Position numbers and translations under genes: made by a program. A DNA stretch of 64,000 bases. Origin: Hypericum androsaemum (lineage: Eukaryota; Streptophyta; Magnoliopsida; Malpighiales; Hypericaceae). The notes under the pieces are model-generated. The model did no database searches. It had not been told where the DNA came from and saw nothing but the letters and a program-made list of their open reading frames with translations. The stretch is from the NCBI GenBank assembly GCA_963995505.1, contig OZ023195.1:1694109-1758108 (forward strand), written 5' to 3'. Within the stretch, counting starts at the first letter, position 1. The number at the start of each line of letters is the position of its first letter. Positions 1 through 11,639 of the stretch are shown piece by piece.

Positions 1-1088
1 ATATTTGTTTGGTCGTCTCACAAAAAAAAATAAAAAATCGACCGAAGCTCTATTTAAAATGAAAAAAATAGCTTTGATTCTATCTAAAATTACAGACCTG
101 ACATTTAATTTTAAAAAAATCTTCTCAACAACTATTCTATGTGCAGCTTTTGGTTTCCATAATTCTATTATTTAGGATTTTCTAATCTTCCTCCCAACTT
201 TCTCATCGAAGAACAACAACAGAAACAACGACAAAACTAAAGAGAAACTAAGGAGGGATTGATGTCGCATGGAAGTTGTTTGATAAAATGCTCGACAGGG
301 ATTCAAACTCGTAAGTTCTTCCTCTCTCTGGATTTTCTCTCTCTCTCTCTCTCTCTAAACTCGCAGCTCTCTCCCTTCCTTCCCCTGAATTTCTTCCCCT
401 AGAATCTCAGCTACATCGAATTAATTTACCCACCAGTCTTGATTAACCAAACAACCCTTCATTAGGTCACCCATTTAATTAGCCAAACAGAATTTCCACC
501 ACTTTTCTCTCCATTGAGACGGAGGAAGGAAGACAACCGCTCAAGAAAAAAGAAGTTATAAGATTTGGCCCTTCACTTACCATGATGATCAACTCCTGGG
601 GGATCAAAGATTCTGATGTGGAGCTTGAACAAAACCACCTCTCCTTCGCCTTCAAGAGTTCGGCTACAAAAAAGAAAGTATGATGTTCCTTAAAGATTGA
701 AATCCGGATCTGCATTGGTTTTTTGGGTCAGAGTCCATGGGCTCCATCCAAATCTCCTCGCAAAGCAAACAGCAACCATTGGAGCCTATTCCAACAAGCT
801 TTAAGATTTGGTCACCACTTTTCAAATTTTGGTTCTGGAAGGCTGGAAAAGACTTCGGCCGAGTTACCGTGATGTAAATGGGCCTTTGCTGAGCTGGACC
901 TGGATCTGTGAAAAGTATGTTCTTTTAATCCGAATTATGTATTTTAGTATTCGTTGAATTCAAAATTATATTTTCGATAATACAAATCCGAATGCAAAAC
1001 TTTTGGATCCACCACATATGTCGAGTTTTGCATCCACCACATCACATATTAATTCATCATAGCGGCCACAAACAGAGAATTTTTTTTT
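1..1088. other. Intergenic stretch without a recognised gene
   Basis: AT-rich sequence before the large retrotransposon. It holds a CT microsatellite near 337-356 and a short PPR-like relic at 255-309. I see no convincing coding exon. The first 45 bases share a motif (GGTCGTCTCA followed by an A tract and CGACC/CCGA) with the sequence near 19978 and, inverted, with the end of the window near 63910-63960. Confidence 0.5.
255..309 (+). pseudogene. Short PPR-like relic
   Basis: Translation reads GIDVAWKLFDKMLDRDSNS, close to the second half of a pentatricopeptide repeat in plant organelle RNA-binding proteins (usual form ARKLFDxMPxRDxxSW). An in-frame TAA follows at once, inside a sequence that also resembles a splice donor. 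Nothing upstream extends the match. I take it as a fragment; a chance match over 18 residues is possible. Confidence 0.35.
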
Positions 1089-1811
1089 GAAATTGTTGCA
1101 GGAATAAGTCAATAAGTAACCCGAGACGGATCCGGAGTGGTCGTCCCAAGGTCGGTCTATACTATGTTAAAGTTAAAACTAGGCTACGGACTACGCTAGG
1201 CTATGGAAAGGAAAAGCAATAAAGGTAGAAGAGTAGTTGTGTGTTGTGTTGTGGATGTCTGTTCTCTCGCCCGAGCCCTCCTTATATAGACTGCCTTGAC
1301 CTAACCTCCGCGTCTTCAGAATAGGAAATCCTAAACCGCCTCCAAAATCTTCGGCTCCAAGTCTCAATCTCGAGAGATCCGCTTCAAGTTATTTGTTCCT
1401 AATATGACGGGATCCTCTCGGCTCAGTACAAGCCGTCTTCCTTAAATGAGCAGATCCCGTCCTCGAATAGGAAGCTTTCAAAATGTGACGACCAAGCAAT
1501 CGCGGCCTAAAGAGGAACTTAGCAAGTCTTGCCAAATATTGAGAATCTCGGCTCAAGTTAGAAAAATATAGATCGACTTGTCATTCTCGAATCCCCTATG
1601 CAAAATCTTGTCTACAGTCCGTCATCCCCCAAAAAGGACATCTCGCCAGGCCCAAAGTGAATCCCAAAATGGACTCAAGCTAACGACCTCATCAACCAAA
1701 GTGGACTTACTCCCGAAATTGCCTTCCCGCCTACGAAAGTCAAATGGGCTTCTCACCTTCGGCCTCCTGCCTTCATGGTCTCTCACCTTCGGCTTCTCAC
1801 CTTCGGCCTCC

Positions 1812-3359
1812 TGATGAGTGTCAAAACACTCTATCATCTATGTATGTTTTAGTGTTGATTTTCTATTGTTTCTAGTATTTTTGTGTGTTTTATATCGTCG
1901 TATTGTTATTTATTGTTCTTTGAACGTTTTCGTGCAGTTATTGTGATTTTCATTAAGTTTTGTTCTTGTTTATTTCAAGGAGGCTTTATGGTGATGCGGG
2001 GAGGATATTGGTGTACTTTGGAGCGCGTCAACGACGATCGGATCAGCCTTGAAGAATGGTGCACGATAGGGAAGGCGACGACATTGGGCAAACTGACCTT
2101 GAGCGACTTAAATGAAGATAACTTTTGCATATAAAGTCCAATAGAGACGAGTGAGACGGTTCTAGAAAGAAGACATCCAGAGCTACAACTTTTTCTTTAT
2201 AGTCTTCTTCAAATTCGAAGTCTAAGAGGGTCAAAAATGCGCATGAAGTCAAGCTTCAAATCTGAGGACTCGCCTGACCGAAATCGGCCAAAATTTTGGT
2301 ACCATTCCGGAATTTGCCATGACGTTTCTTGGCTGCCATCCCACCACTTCTTGGCTGGAATTCCACTACCACACTCCCCATATTTCACCATTTCCCATTG
2401 TTCCCCACTATCTCCACACTTCACTCCACTAACCATTCATTCTCTCCTCCTTCCTTCCAAGCAAAAAAACGTGGCTGCCAACCTCTCTTTGAAGAACCAA
2501 AAACGTGGCTCACCATTGAAGAGGAGAAGAAGAGAAAAACGTGGCCAAGGAGAAGCTAGGAGAGGAAGTGAAGGAAGAGCTTGTAGAAGGAGCTTGAAGA
2601 AAGAGCTAGGAGGAAGTTCTTGAAGAATCATTGAGCTTTTCCTAAACTCTATCTTTTTGTTCATGTTTCATTCACTTTGTTCAATGGATGATTTGTGTTG
2701 TTTGTTGAATATGAGTGAGTAGTTCATTTGTGGGTTAGGTGCCTTGATGGCATCTAACTAGCCTATAGTTTTGTGGGGTTAATATGTTAAGGTTTATGAA
2801 CTAGTTAATGTGTTTAATACTTAATCTTGCTTGATCACCTTGATTATGAACTAAGTTAATACTAATCGCCAGGAGGGATTAGGATTAACGGACCATTTAA
2901 CTAGTTAACTAGTTGCCTATTGTTGAGGGATCACCTTAGGTGACTAGTTGTCCAAGGGATTATGATTATAGTTGGTGATTAGTTGGATTAGTTGGCTAAT
3001 TAGTCGCGAGAGTGCGGTTGGTTCAACTAAGCCTAATTAACTATCAATTTAGACTAATTAGTCGCGGGAGCATTGATTAGTTGCTTAAGAAATATCCGGA
3101 CCATAACACGAACTTAATAAACCCCATATGCCATTTGGTTATTTAGTTGTCATTGGCACCAAGCCCACTCTTTCCTTTATTGTTTAACTTCGTATAATTT
3201 AGTCGTTGTAGTAACCAATTCGTATTTGGAATTGACACCTCCATTTCTCATTGTCCCAAACTAGCGGTAAAGTCGAATTTGCGGACTAGCTTAGTCCTTG
3301 TAGGACGACAATCCCGTACTTACTCTTTATTGCAAGAGGGGTGAAAATCCTTCCTTTCA
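1812..3359. mobile_element. Solo LTR nested in the left LTR
   Basis: The block starts TGATGAGTGTC and ends CCTTTCA. It is flanked by perfect CCTCC copies (1807-1811 and 3360-3364), the usual 5-bp target duplication. The right LTR lacks it. At 1548 bp with TG...CA ends and no coding capacity it fits a solo LTR left by recombination between two LTRs. It contains several copies of an ACTAGTTAACTAGTTG-type motif around 2800-3070. The family is not certain; a gypsy origin is likely from the start motif. Confidence 0.85.
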
Positions 3360-3654
3360 CCTCCCACCTTCGGCCTCCCGCCTTCATGGCCTCTCGCCTT
3401 CGACCTCTTGCCACTCGGCCTCTCGCCGTAGGCTTCTCGCCCTAGGCCTCTCGCCGTAGGCCTCTCGCTCGGCTTCTCGCCGTAGGCTTCTCACTTGGAA
3501 CCCAAAATCATCTTCCCACCTACAAGCATGGAGCAAGAGGCGGGCCTTACCACCTTTAACTCGAAGCGGGCCTTACCGCCTTAAAGTCCAACGCGGACTT
3601 AAACGGCCACTTCAAGTGGGCCGAGTGGTCTAACTCAGATATCCTACTTAGCGG

Positions 3655-3965
3655 GCCGAGGTGCCTAACTCGGACATATTGACCTCACAAGCCAAAGCGC
3701 CCAACCCGGACATATCACTTCACGGATCAAGGCACCTTACCCGGATATATCGACTTCACGTACCGAAGTGCCCAACCCGGACATATCGACTTCATGTACC
3801 GAAGTATCCAATCTGGACATATCGACTCCACGGACTGAAGTGTCCAACTCAGACATATCGACTTCACGAACTGAAGTGTCCAACCCGAACATATCGACCT
3901 CACGGGCCGAAGGGCTCGGCGTTCATCCGGACATCCAACTTCGAGGGCACAACCCGGACATCCCG
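3655..3965. repeat. Tandem array, about 36-bp unit, in the left LTR
   Basis: Roughly eight imperfect copies of a unit containing GGACATATCGACTTCACG and GAAGTGCCCAACCC. The same array recurs in the other LTR at about 10735-11015, with small differences. Confidence 0.8.
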
Positions 3966-5992
3966 GATGACTTCGGAGATAGGACATCCACTCGGACTTC
4001 AAGGATGGGACACCCACTCAGACTTCAAGGATGGGACGCCCACTAAAAATAACTTTTGCCCACTCGGACTTCACGGATGGGGCGTCCACCTTCAAACTCA
4101 GAGCAAGTATCCGCATTAAACTATATTTTTGACCTTTTTATGCTCTGAATCAGAAAATGTTGTAAACTAAAGAGTTGTAGATCCACGTCTTAGCGTTCCA
4201 TAGAAACTTGAATCGTCTCATTTTGATCTCCAGATAGAAAGTTATGAGCATTTTTCTGAGGAGCGTTACCCAGGCAGGCGAGAAGCTAACCGAACTGGGA
4301 GCTTTAGTCTTGGAAGCCGTCTATCATCACCGGTTTCGACCAAGTAAGACCATCTTTGGACTAGATGGAGGGGAGACCATCGATAACCTCTTTCCAACTC
4401 AAAATCGGAAGTGATTGCTTTGAGACAACACCACCCACCGGTCACTTTCAGACCACATCAGTCACTGGTCAACCGGTCATCCGGTCATCTTGCGACCACA
4501 CCGGATACCTCAAAATATATTGACAATGCCGAGATTATTTTTATACCTCAACAATGCCCCCCGCACGTTAACACTTCGGTACGGTCAGGCAAGAAGTGTT
4601 GACGTGGTCCTTCATCTCCGACTTGGCACCCGCCAGCTAACTTAAAATAGAATGAAGATGAGCAGCTCAAAGAGGTCTTGGCCGCTGTCCTGATGACATA
4701 CCCGGCCGAGTTGTAAGGTGATAAGGTGCAAACCTCCAATCACCTTGTCACCTCGCCTATTGCTTTATTCCCCATAAGTAATGGGGAGTACTTGCCCCCC
4801 GGGTGTGGCACTAATCAGTCGTTGGGTTGAAAGGACGTTCTGCCTGATCGAACTAGCACACCAAGCAAACCAGCCATCTACGTAGCTATAGACAACCCTT
4901 ATTAGTATTGTGGTTCCGTCGTTGAAGGCCGCCTCTATGTAGCATATGGCCGGGACGAATGAACATCCATCGGCCATCATAATCTTCACCTTCCCACCTG
5001 AATTCCATCGGATTAGACATTGGTGGATGGAAGATGGGATTACCGGACCGGAGCAAATCAAGTCTCGCCCTTTCCCGTTAAGGTGGTCATGACCATGCCG
5101 GTCGGGCTGACATCTTCCTTTTCTTTATTGTGATCCTTAAGGAGTAACTGAAGAAAGGTGTTCGCCGCACCTATGCCATCCACGGGTACTCTCTTGATCG
5201 GCTCCCCAAGGATGTGAACTATGATGCAAAGAGGTTTCTTGCATTCACCCATTCTTTAGATTTGGCCTCATAATGGTGACATCGCCATTAGAGGCTTTCA
5301 CCATGGGAATGACAGAGGACATCTTTACTATGTGAGAATAAGGTGTATCTTCCTGACTCTCGTCCCTCTCCAGACGGCTGGGTTGGTTGACTTTTGGCCT
5401 AAAGATGGCCGGTAGAGTGAACGCCTTGTTGATTGACACCTTGTCTGAGAAGTCTCCAAACTTTACATAACCAATCTCAATAGTGACCGAGACATCTTTT
5501 TCCTTCTGGTCGATCTCCTTCTCATCCTCTTGAGGGCGACCTTCTCTCATATGGACATCAGTTTGTACCTTGGGTACCCACTTGCAGATCAACTTTTTGT
5601 GTCAGTCAATGGGTGCCTTTGGTCGAACCTCCTTGATGTACTTCTTTGCCTTAGAAGCTTCGATTTCCCTGGCTTGGCCTTGAATATAGTTTGGTAGGTG
5701 TCTAACTTGCGGAAGAGCTAGGAGGGCATTTTGCTCCTCCAACTTGACCCTTTGCTCTGTAAGCTGTCTTTCAAGATCTTTGACGACTTACTTCCGCTTC
5801 CGGACCTTCCTCTCAAGGCGACGCCTCTGAGTCTTAGTGAGGACATCTTATGTTGGTGGCTCAAGGATGACCCTCTTATCTCCAAGCCGGTTGAAGGCAT
5901 ACCTGCATGAGTTAGACTCATCTTGAAGGTCCACCTTGATACGAGGATGACTGATCCTCCATGCTTCATCGGCTCTCCTTGGACAAAACTTT

Positions 5993-6470
5993 TGAGTCCT
6001 TAAGATGCCGCTATCAGGCGGCGTCCTTGCCCTCCGAGTCTTACCTCTCGGGTCTCAAGGTTGGCCTTCCCTTGCCTAGGGTTATCGACTCCCCTCATAT
6101 GAAAAGACTTCTCAGCCTTTAAGATGCTGCCATCGGGTGGCCGTCCTTGCCTCCAGAGTGTTGCTCCTCGGGTCTTAAGGTCGATCTTCCCTCTCTTGGG
6201 ACCATCGGCTCCCCTCATATGAAAGAAGTTTTGAGCCTTTGGAATACCGTTATCGGGCGGCCTTTTGTGCCCCCCGAGTCTTGTCCACCGGGTCTTGGGG
6301 TCGACCTTTATTTTCTTTGGGCTATCAGCTCCCCTCGGACAAAAAGACTTCTGAGCTTTTGGGATGCCGTTATCGGGCAGTCGTCATTGCCCCCCGAGTC
6401 TTGCCCGCCGGGTCTTAGGGTCAGTCATTGCCTTCTTAGGATCCAGCCGTCCTTGCTTCCCGAGTCTTTC
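5993..6470. repeat. Tandem array, about 120-bp unit, four copies
   Basis: A landmark of the form ATGCCGTTATCGGGCGG recurs near 6005, 6125, 6245 and 6365, each followed by a CCCCGAGTCTTG-type stretch and a CTTTGGG..ATCAGCTCCCCTC-type stretch. Copies differ by many substitutions. The array lies in the retrotransposon interior. Confidence 0.75.
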
Positions 6471-6681
6471 TCTCCGAGTCTTAGGGTTGGCCTTTGTCAG
6501 ATTTGGCCTCTCTCCTTTTTGGCTTCGTTGGATGCCAACCATAGCAACAAAAGTACTTACGTGGGGGTCGATTATCAGTTTTCCCCCGTGACATTGATGT
6601 GAAGCCAAGCCCTCAAATTGAGAGAGTTGAGGTTGTCCTTCCATCCCTTGTTGTTGGGTAGATCCGAACACCAGTTGACGG

Positions 6682-7110
6682 TTGATGTCATCCTCATCGA
6701 GCTCTCCTTGTCGGTTGATGTCGTCCTCATCGAGCTCATCATCCTCATCGAGCTTTTCTTTTCGAGTGATGTCGTCCTCATCGAGCTCTTCTTATTGGTT
6801 GACATCGTCGTCATCGAGCTCGTCATCCTCATCGAGCTCTTCTTGTCGATTGAGGTCATCTTCATCTAGCTCATCATCCTCATCGAGCTCTTCTTGTTGG
6901 TTGACATCGTCGTCATCGAGCTTGTCACCCTCATCGAGCTCTTCTTGTTGGTTGACATCGTCGTCATCGAGCTCATCATCCTCATCGAGCTCTTCTTGTT
7001 GATTGACGTCATCTTCATCTAGCTCATCATCCTCATCGAGCTCTTCTTGTCGGTTGACATCATCGTCATCGAGCTCATCATCCTCATCGAGCTCTTCTTG
7101 TCGGTTGATA
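6682..7110 (-). repeat. 51-bp array coding acidic 17-residue repeats
   Basis: About eight copies of a 51-bp unit. On the minus strand it keeps one open frame from 7202 to 6792 and codes units like EELDEDDELDDDDVNQQ. The unit length is a multiple of three, so the frame survives copy-number change. The plus strand shows serine-rich open frames that are only shadows of the same repeats. The role in the element is unknown; a low-complexity acidic part of gag is the simplest reading. Confidence 0.8.
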
Positions 7111-8160
7111 GGATGGCAGTTGTCCTCCTCGTCCAGGTCCATCCGTGCTTGATGTATGACTTGGGGGGTCGGGATAGGATTAGAAATCCTTAAGTCAAAC
7201 AAAGAATTCGTGCAGACATGCCCCCTTTTGAAAAAGCTTTGGTCGGCCGAGACCCTAGATGGGTATGACCAATCTTGGATCAGGGCCGGTTAGTACCAGC
7301 TTGATTCTACTTGCGGATTGCTAGCCCTCGTCCTTGCAGTCTCGTAGTATCTCGAGTGGTTCACTCCTTGTGTCCCCATAACCAAGTAAGAAGTTGTTTG
7401 GTATAGGGGACTCTTAGGGATTCCTGGTTGTGGACAATAACCGAACACGCTTGGCGTTGGCGGCGCCATGGTATAAGGCATATGACCGGTCCATGGTTGT
7501 CCGAAGGCCGGTTGGATGGGTACAGCTGGTCCAGTGGATACGCATATCCCTTAGTGTTGATTGATGACCATACATGAAGATGCCTCATAGTGACTACAAG
7601 ACTTCTCGTAGAGCTTCTGAGCACGAAAAGCGGCATATGTCTCCATCGGGACGATGGGCATATAGAACTCCATTGGGGAAACGTTTGTCTCAGCTGGCTC
7701 TTTTGAGAGAGCCGATGTAGATGAATCCCGCCTCCATGCATACGACTGGGAAACGGAAGGTATCAACTCCTTGTAAGGAACCAGAGCAACAAAGTAATTG
7801 GTCATCTTGGCCGGTAAAGGTTAGACCGCCTTCTCATACGCCCTCCTTAGTCCCACCGAGCGTGCCAAAAATATGTTGCATGAATAAGTGAACAAGTAAC
7901 CCGAGACGGATCCGGAGTGGTCGTCCCAAGGTCGGTCTATACTATGCTAAAGCTAAAACTAGGCTACGGGCTACGCTAGACGATGGAAAGGAAAAGTAAT
8001 AAAGATAGAAGAGTAGTTGTGTGTTGTGTTGTGAATGTTCGTTCTCTCGCCCGAGCCCTCCTTATATAGAGTGCCTTGACCTAACCTCCGCGTCTTCAGA
8101 ATAGGAAATCCTAAACCGCCTCCAAAATTTTCGGCTCCAAGTCTCAATCTCGAGAGATCC

Positions 8161-10004
8161 TGTAATACTCTACCCCGTTAATCACATGTTTTCAAGTTAA
8201 GTGAAGTATAATTTGTCGTATGGAGCTATTGGATTAGCATTTGGAATTACATTGGGTAAATTCGGACAGCAGAAGCACTACTTGGCAAATTCGGCACAAC
8301 TTCCACAATATTGCTCCAAATTTGATGAATGAATATGATTTAGAAACTAGACATACAAGGCTACAATTTATCTGTTGACAAGTTTTGATAAAAACTAACG
8401 GAAGTTAGTAAAAAATAGAGATCAATGTGCTAAATTCTGATTGGACCATATTTTTCAAATAACCAATCCTATTTCAACACTTGTAAACTCATTAGAGTGA
8501 GTGGGGAAGGTGGGTCACGTGGGATGGTGACTCACCTACACTAATTTGGGACTCAAGAACTTTAAAGAAGAGGGTAGAAACTCCCTAATTAGTTCAGAAA
8601 ACGGAAGAGAAGAAAAGAAGAGAGAGAGAGAGAAAGGAACAGGGGAAGAAAGAACGGCTTGGTAAGTGATGTTTCCCTCCGATTTAGACTTTTATGTATT
8701 CATAAGAATTATAGATCACTCAAGGATCTTTCCAACGGTATATTATTTGTCATACTTGGATTAAGGAATCAATGGAAAATTGGTTTTGATCCACAGACTG
8801 TTAACTGGAGCATACAAGTCAGCTGGTAGAAAAATAAGTGTTCGGTAAGTACCTTTTGGCTTTGAATCGAACTTTAAGTTCTTAGTTAAAGTTGTAGAGT
8901 ACTTCAATAGCTTTCTAAGCATATATTATATGTTCATTTTGGACAAAGGAATCGGTGTAAAATCAGTTTTGAACATTGAATTGACTGCTGGAGTATCAAG
9001 TGAGGTAGTTGAAGAAAGATGACTTAGTAAGTTAACTTCTGTTCTGATCTGGACTTTTATGTCTTCAAAAGAGTTGTAGAGGACTTAACGATTTTTCTAA
9101 CGGTATATCATATGCCCTATTTGGATAAGAAAATCGTCCTTAAAGCTTGGTTGAAAGTCAGACTGACTGGCTGAGTTTGAAACTGAGATGGTTGAAGAAG
9201 ATGTGATCGGTAAGTATGTTTAGGCTTGGAATTGGGATTTCTAGAAAACACGAAAGTTATAGAAGACTGTAATATTTTTCCAAAGATATATTATATGCTC
9301 TGTTTTGATTAAGGAGTCATCATGAAATTGGTTTTGAACAACAGATAGTCTACCGGGGATACAACTGAGCTAGTCGGAAAATGAGCATTCGTCGAACGGA
9401 CTTCAAATAGGTAAGCATATAGATCATGAAAACTTTGGTTTGTTTGGTACATGTGCATGTTTCAGACCTTGATTATGTGCATCTCATGCATATGGAGTTT
9501 GTTCATAAAGTTGTCATGTGCTTAAGTGACATGTTTTGTCATGTTTGGATTGGTTGGTGACATATATGGTATATGTGTGTGTGGCCGGCTAGAGAGTATG
9601 TGTTGCTAGCTTGGGGCCAATTTGTGAGGTTGTGACATGTCCATATGTATTGGATGTGGTCTTGGACCTTTGATTGTGTGAGGAGTATGTTTGTTTCTTG
9701 TGAGAAATGGACAGGTTTCCCGTGCTAACCGGGGATGTTAGCCTATGTGCACATAGATTGGGGATATCCTATATCACTACTATATGCTTAGTATGTGATT
9801 ATGGAAAGGAGATCTGATGGCCATGTTGATATTTCTGCACTGAAGAGGAAGTGGCCCGACTAAACCTGTTTAGAGCTCACTATTGTTTGACTATGTGATT
9901 ATGTATTTTGGGGACAAGTTGAGTGATGGAATGGCACGTCATATAACTTGCCTATGTTTTGTCATGTGTGTGGTGGTCACTGACCCCGAATTTGGGTCGT
10001 GACA
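8161..10004. mobile_element. Solo LTR nested in the right LTR, Tekay/Del-like
   Basis: It starts TGTAATACTCTACCCCGTT and ends GGGTCGTGACA, with perfect GATCC target duplications at 8156-8160 and 10005-10009. The left LTR lacks it. The TGTAA..CCC start and GGGTCGTGACA end are known for LTRs of Tekay/Del chromoviruses, so I assign that group with moderate certainty. Length is 1844 bp. It contains a four-copy internal repeat. Confidence 0.85.
8656..9395. repeat. Four tandem copies of about 183 bp inside the solo LTR
   Basis: Each copy starts near a GGTAAGT- or AGTAAGT-type motif (about 8660, 8843, 9025 and 9210). Each then repeats a GGACTTTTATGT-like stretch, a TTCTAACGGTATAT-like stretch and a GGATAAGGAATC-like stretch in the same order. 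Copies are diverged from one another. Confidence 0.75.
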
Positions 10005-10734
10005 GATCCGCTTCAAGTTATTTGTTCCTAATATGACGGGATCCTCTCGGCTCAGTACAAGCCGTCTTCCTTAAATGAGCAGATCCCGTCCTCGAATAGG
10101 AAGCTTTTAAAATGTGACGACCAAGCAATCGCGGCCTAAAGAGGAACTTAGCAAGTCTTGCCAAATATTGAGAATCTCGGCTCAAGTTAGAAAAATATAG
10201 ATCGACTTGTCCTTCTCGAATCCCCCATGCAAAATCTTGTCTACAGTCCGTCATCCCCCAAAAAGGACATCTCGCCTGGCCCAAAGTGAATCCCAAAATG
10301 GACTCAAGCTAACGGCCTCATCAACCAAAGTGGACTTACTCCCGAAATTGCCTTCCCGCCTACGAAGGTCAAATGGGCTTCTCGCCTTCGGCTTCCCGCC
10401 TTCGGCCTCCTGCCTTCATGGTCTCTCGCCTTCGGCTTCTCACCTTCGGCCTCCCGCCTTCGTGGCCTCTCGCCTTCGACCTCTCACTCGACCTCTTGCC
10501 ACTCGGCCTCTCGCTCGGCCTCTCGCCGTAGGCCTCTCGCTCGGCCTCTCACCGTAGGCTTCTCGCTTGGAACCCGGAATCATCTTCCCACCTACAAGCA
10601 TGGAGCAAGAGGCGGGCCTTACCACCTTTAACTCGAAGCGGGTCTTACCGCCTTAAAGTCCAACGCAGACTTAAATGGCCACTTCAAGTGGGCCGAGTGG
10701 TCCAACTTGGATATCCTACTTAGCGGGCCGAGGT

Positions 10735-11015
10735 GCCTAACTTGAACATATCGACCTCACAAGCTGAAGCGCCCAACCCGGACATATCACTTCACGGATC
10801 AAGGCACCTTACCCGGATATATCGACTTCACGTACCGAAGTGCCCAACCCGGACATATCAACTTCATGTACCGAAGTGTCCAACCTGGATATATCGACTC
10901 CACGGACTGAAGTGTCCAACCCAGACATATCGACTTCGCGGGCTGAAGTGTCCAACCCGGACATATCGACCTCACGGGCCGAAGGGCTCGGCGTTCACCC
11001 GGACATCCAACTTCG
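10735..11015. repeat. Tandem array, about 36-bp unit, in the right LTR
   Basis: Counterpart of the array at 3655-3965, with the same GGACATATCGACTTCACG core. Copy numbers look one unit apart between the two LTRs, which fits slippage after insertion. Confidence 0.75.
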
Positions 11016-11639
11016 AGGGCACAACTCGGACATCCCAGATGACTTCGGAGATAGGACATCCCGGATGACTTCAAGGATGGGACGCCCACTAAAAACAACT
11101 TTGGGACGCCCACTTGGACTTCACGGATGGGGCGTCCACCTTCGAACTTAGAGCAAATATCCGCATTAAACTATATTTTGGACCTTCTTATGTTCCGAAT
11201 CAGAAAATGTTGTAAACTAAACAGTTGTGGATCCACGTCTTATTCCATAGAAATTTGAATCGTCTCATTTTGATCTCCAGATAGAAAGTTATGAGCATTT
11301 TACTGAGGAGCGTTACCCAGGCAAGCGAGAAGCTGACCGAACCGGGAGCTTTGGTCTCGAAGCCGTCTATTATCACCAGTTTCGACCAAGTAAGACCATC
11401 TTCGGACTCGATGGAGGGGAGATCATCGACAACCTCTTTCCAACTCAAAACCGAAAGTGATTGCTTTGAGACAATGCCACCCACCGGTCACTTTCAGACC
11501 ACATCAGTCACTGGTCAACCGGTCACCCGGTCACCTTGTGACCACACCGGGTACCTCAAAATATATTGACAATGCCGAGATTATTTTTATACCTCAACAG
11601 AAATGATAGTGGCCTAGAACTTGTATACATAGTTAAATT

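Larger units (their letters stand above)
1094..4553 (-). repeat. 3' LTR of the large retrotransposon (left), interrupted
   Basis: The sequence from 1094 to 1811 and from 3360 to 4553 matches the right LTR closely, in the same order. Between them lies a solo LTR with its own target duplication. Without the insertion and the extra CCTCC this LTR is about 1907 bp. It carries short GC-rich repeats of the type CTCGCCTTCGGC near 3361-3490 and a tandem array near 3655-3965. Confidence 0.9.
4765..7805 (-). pseudogene. Decayed gag-protease region of the retrotransposon
   Basis: Open stretches on the minus strand lie in several frames. The most telling are 5252-5058 (IIVHILGEPIKRVPVDG, close to the aspartic protease start of plant gypsy elements, where the usual motif is VDGGAAVN and this copy has VDGIGAAN) and 5061-4765 (PSSIHQCLIRWN, close to the IPSSLHQ stretch after the protease). 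The 7805-7361 part would be the gag end near the primer site. Frames are broken several times. Polymerase domains should follow the protease, but only about 200 bp remain before the LTR, so they are deleted. The family match is from memory of plant gypsy proteins. Confidence 0.6.
1094..11599 (-). mobile_element. LTR retrotransposon, Ty3/gypsy type, non-autonomous, with nested insertions
   Basis: The element starts TGTTGCA at 1094 and ends CCTCAACA at 11599. The 5-bp target duplication GAAAT is perfect (1089-1093 and 11600-11604). The two LTRs are 1094-4553 and 7874-11599; without their nested solo LTRs they are about 1.9 kb each. Orientation is minus. A purine-rich tract (reverse complement of ATGCCCCCC at 4554-4562) borders the left LTR. 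The leader TTTTTGGCACGCTCGGTGGG borders the right LTR, as in plant gypsy elements. The 3.3-kb interior has a decayed gag-protease region and two tandem arrays. I see no reverse transcriptase, RNase H or integrase, so it would depend on another element. The lineage, perhaps Tat/Ogre-like, is inferred from the protease-like stretch only. Confidence 0.9.
7874..11599 (-). repeat. 5' LTR of the large retrotransposon (right), interrupted
   Basis: Sequence 7874-8160 matches 1094-1380, and 10005-11599 continues with the match to 1376-1811 and 3360-4553. The interruption is a solo LTR at 8161-10004. Without it and the duplicated GATCC the LTR is about 1877 bp. The minus-strand leader starts to its left. 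Confidence 0.9.

Noticed and set aside
1812..1845. Hammerhead-ribozyme-like start CTGATGAGTG
   Set aside because: The required GAAA after stem II is absent; the word is simply the LTR start.
6682..7002. Serine-rich open frame of 106 codons on the plus strand
   Set aside because: It is the reverse reading of the 51-bp acidic array; the plus-strand frame has no family match and the element is on the minus strand.
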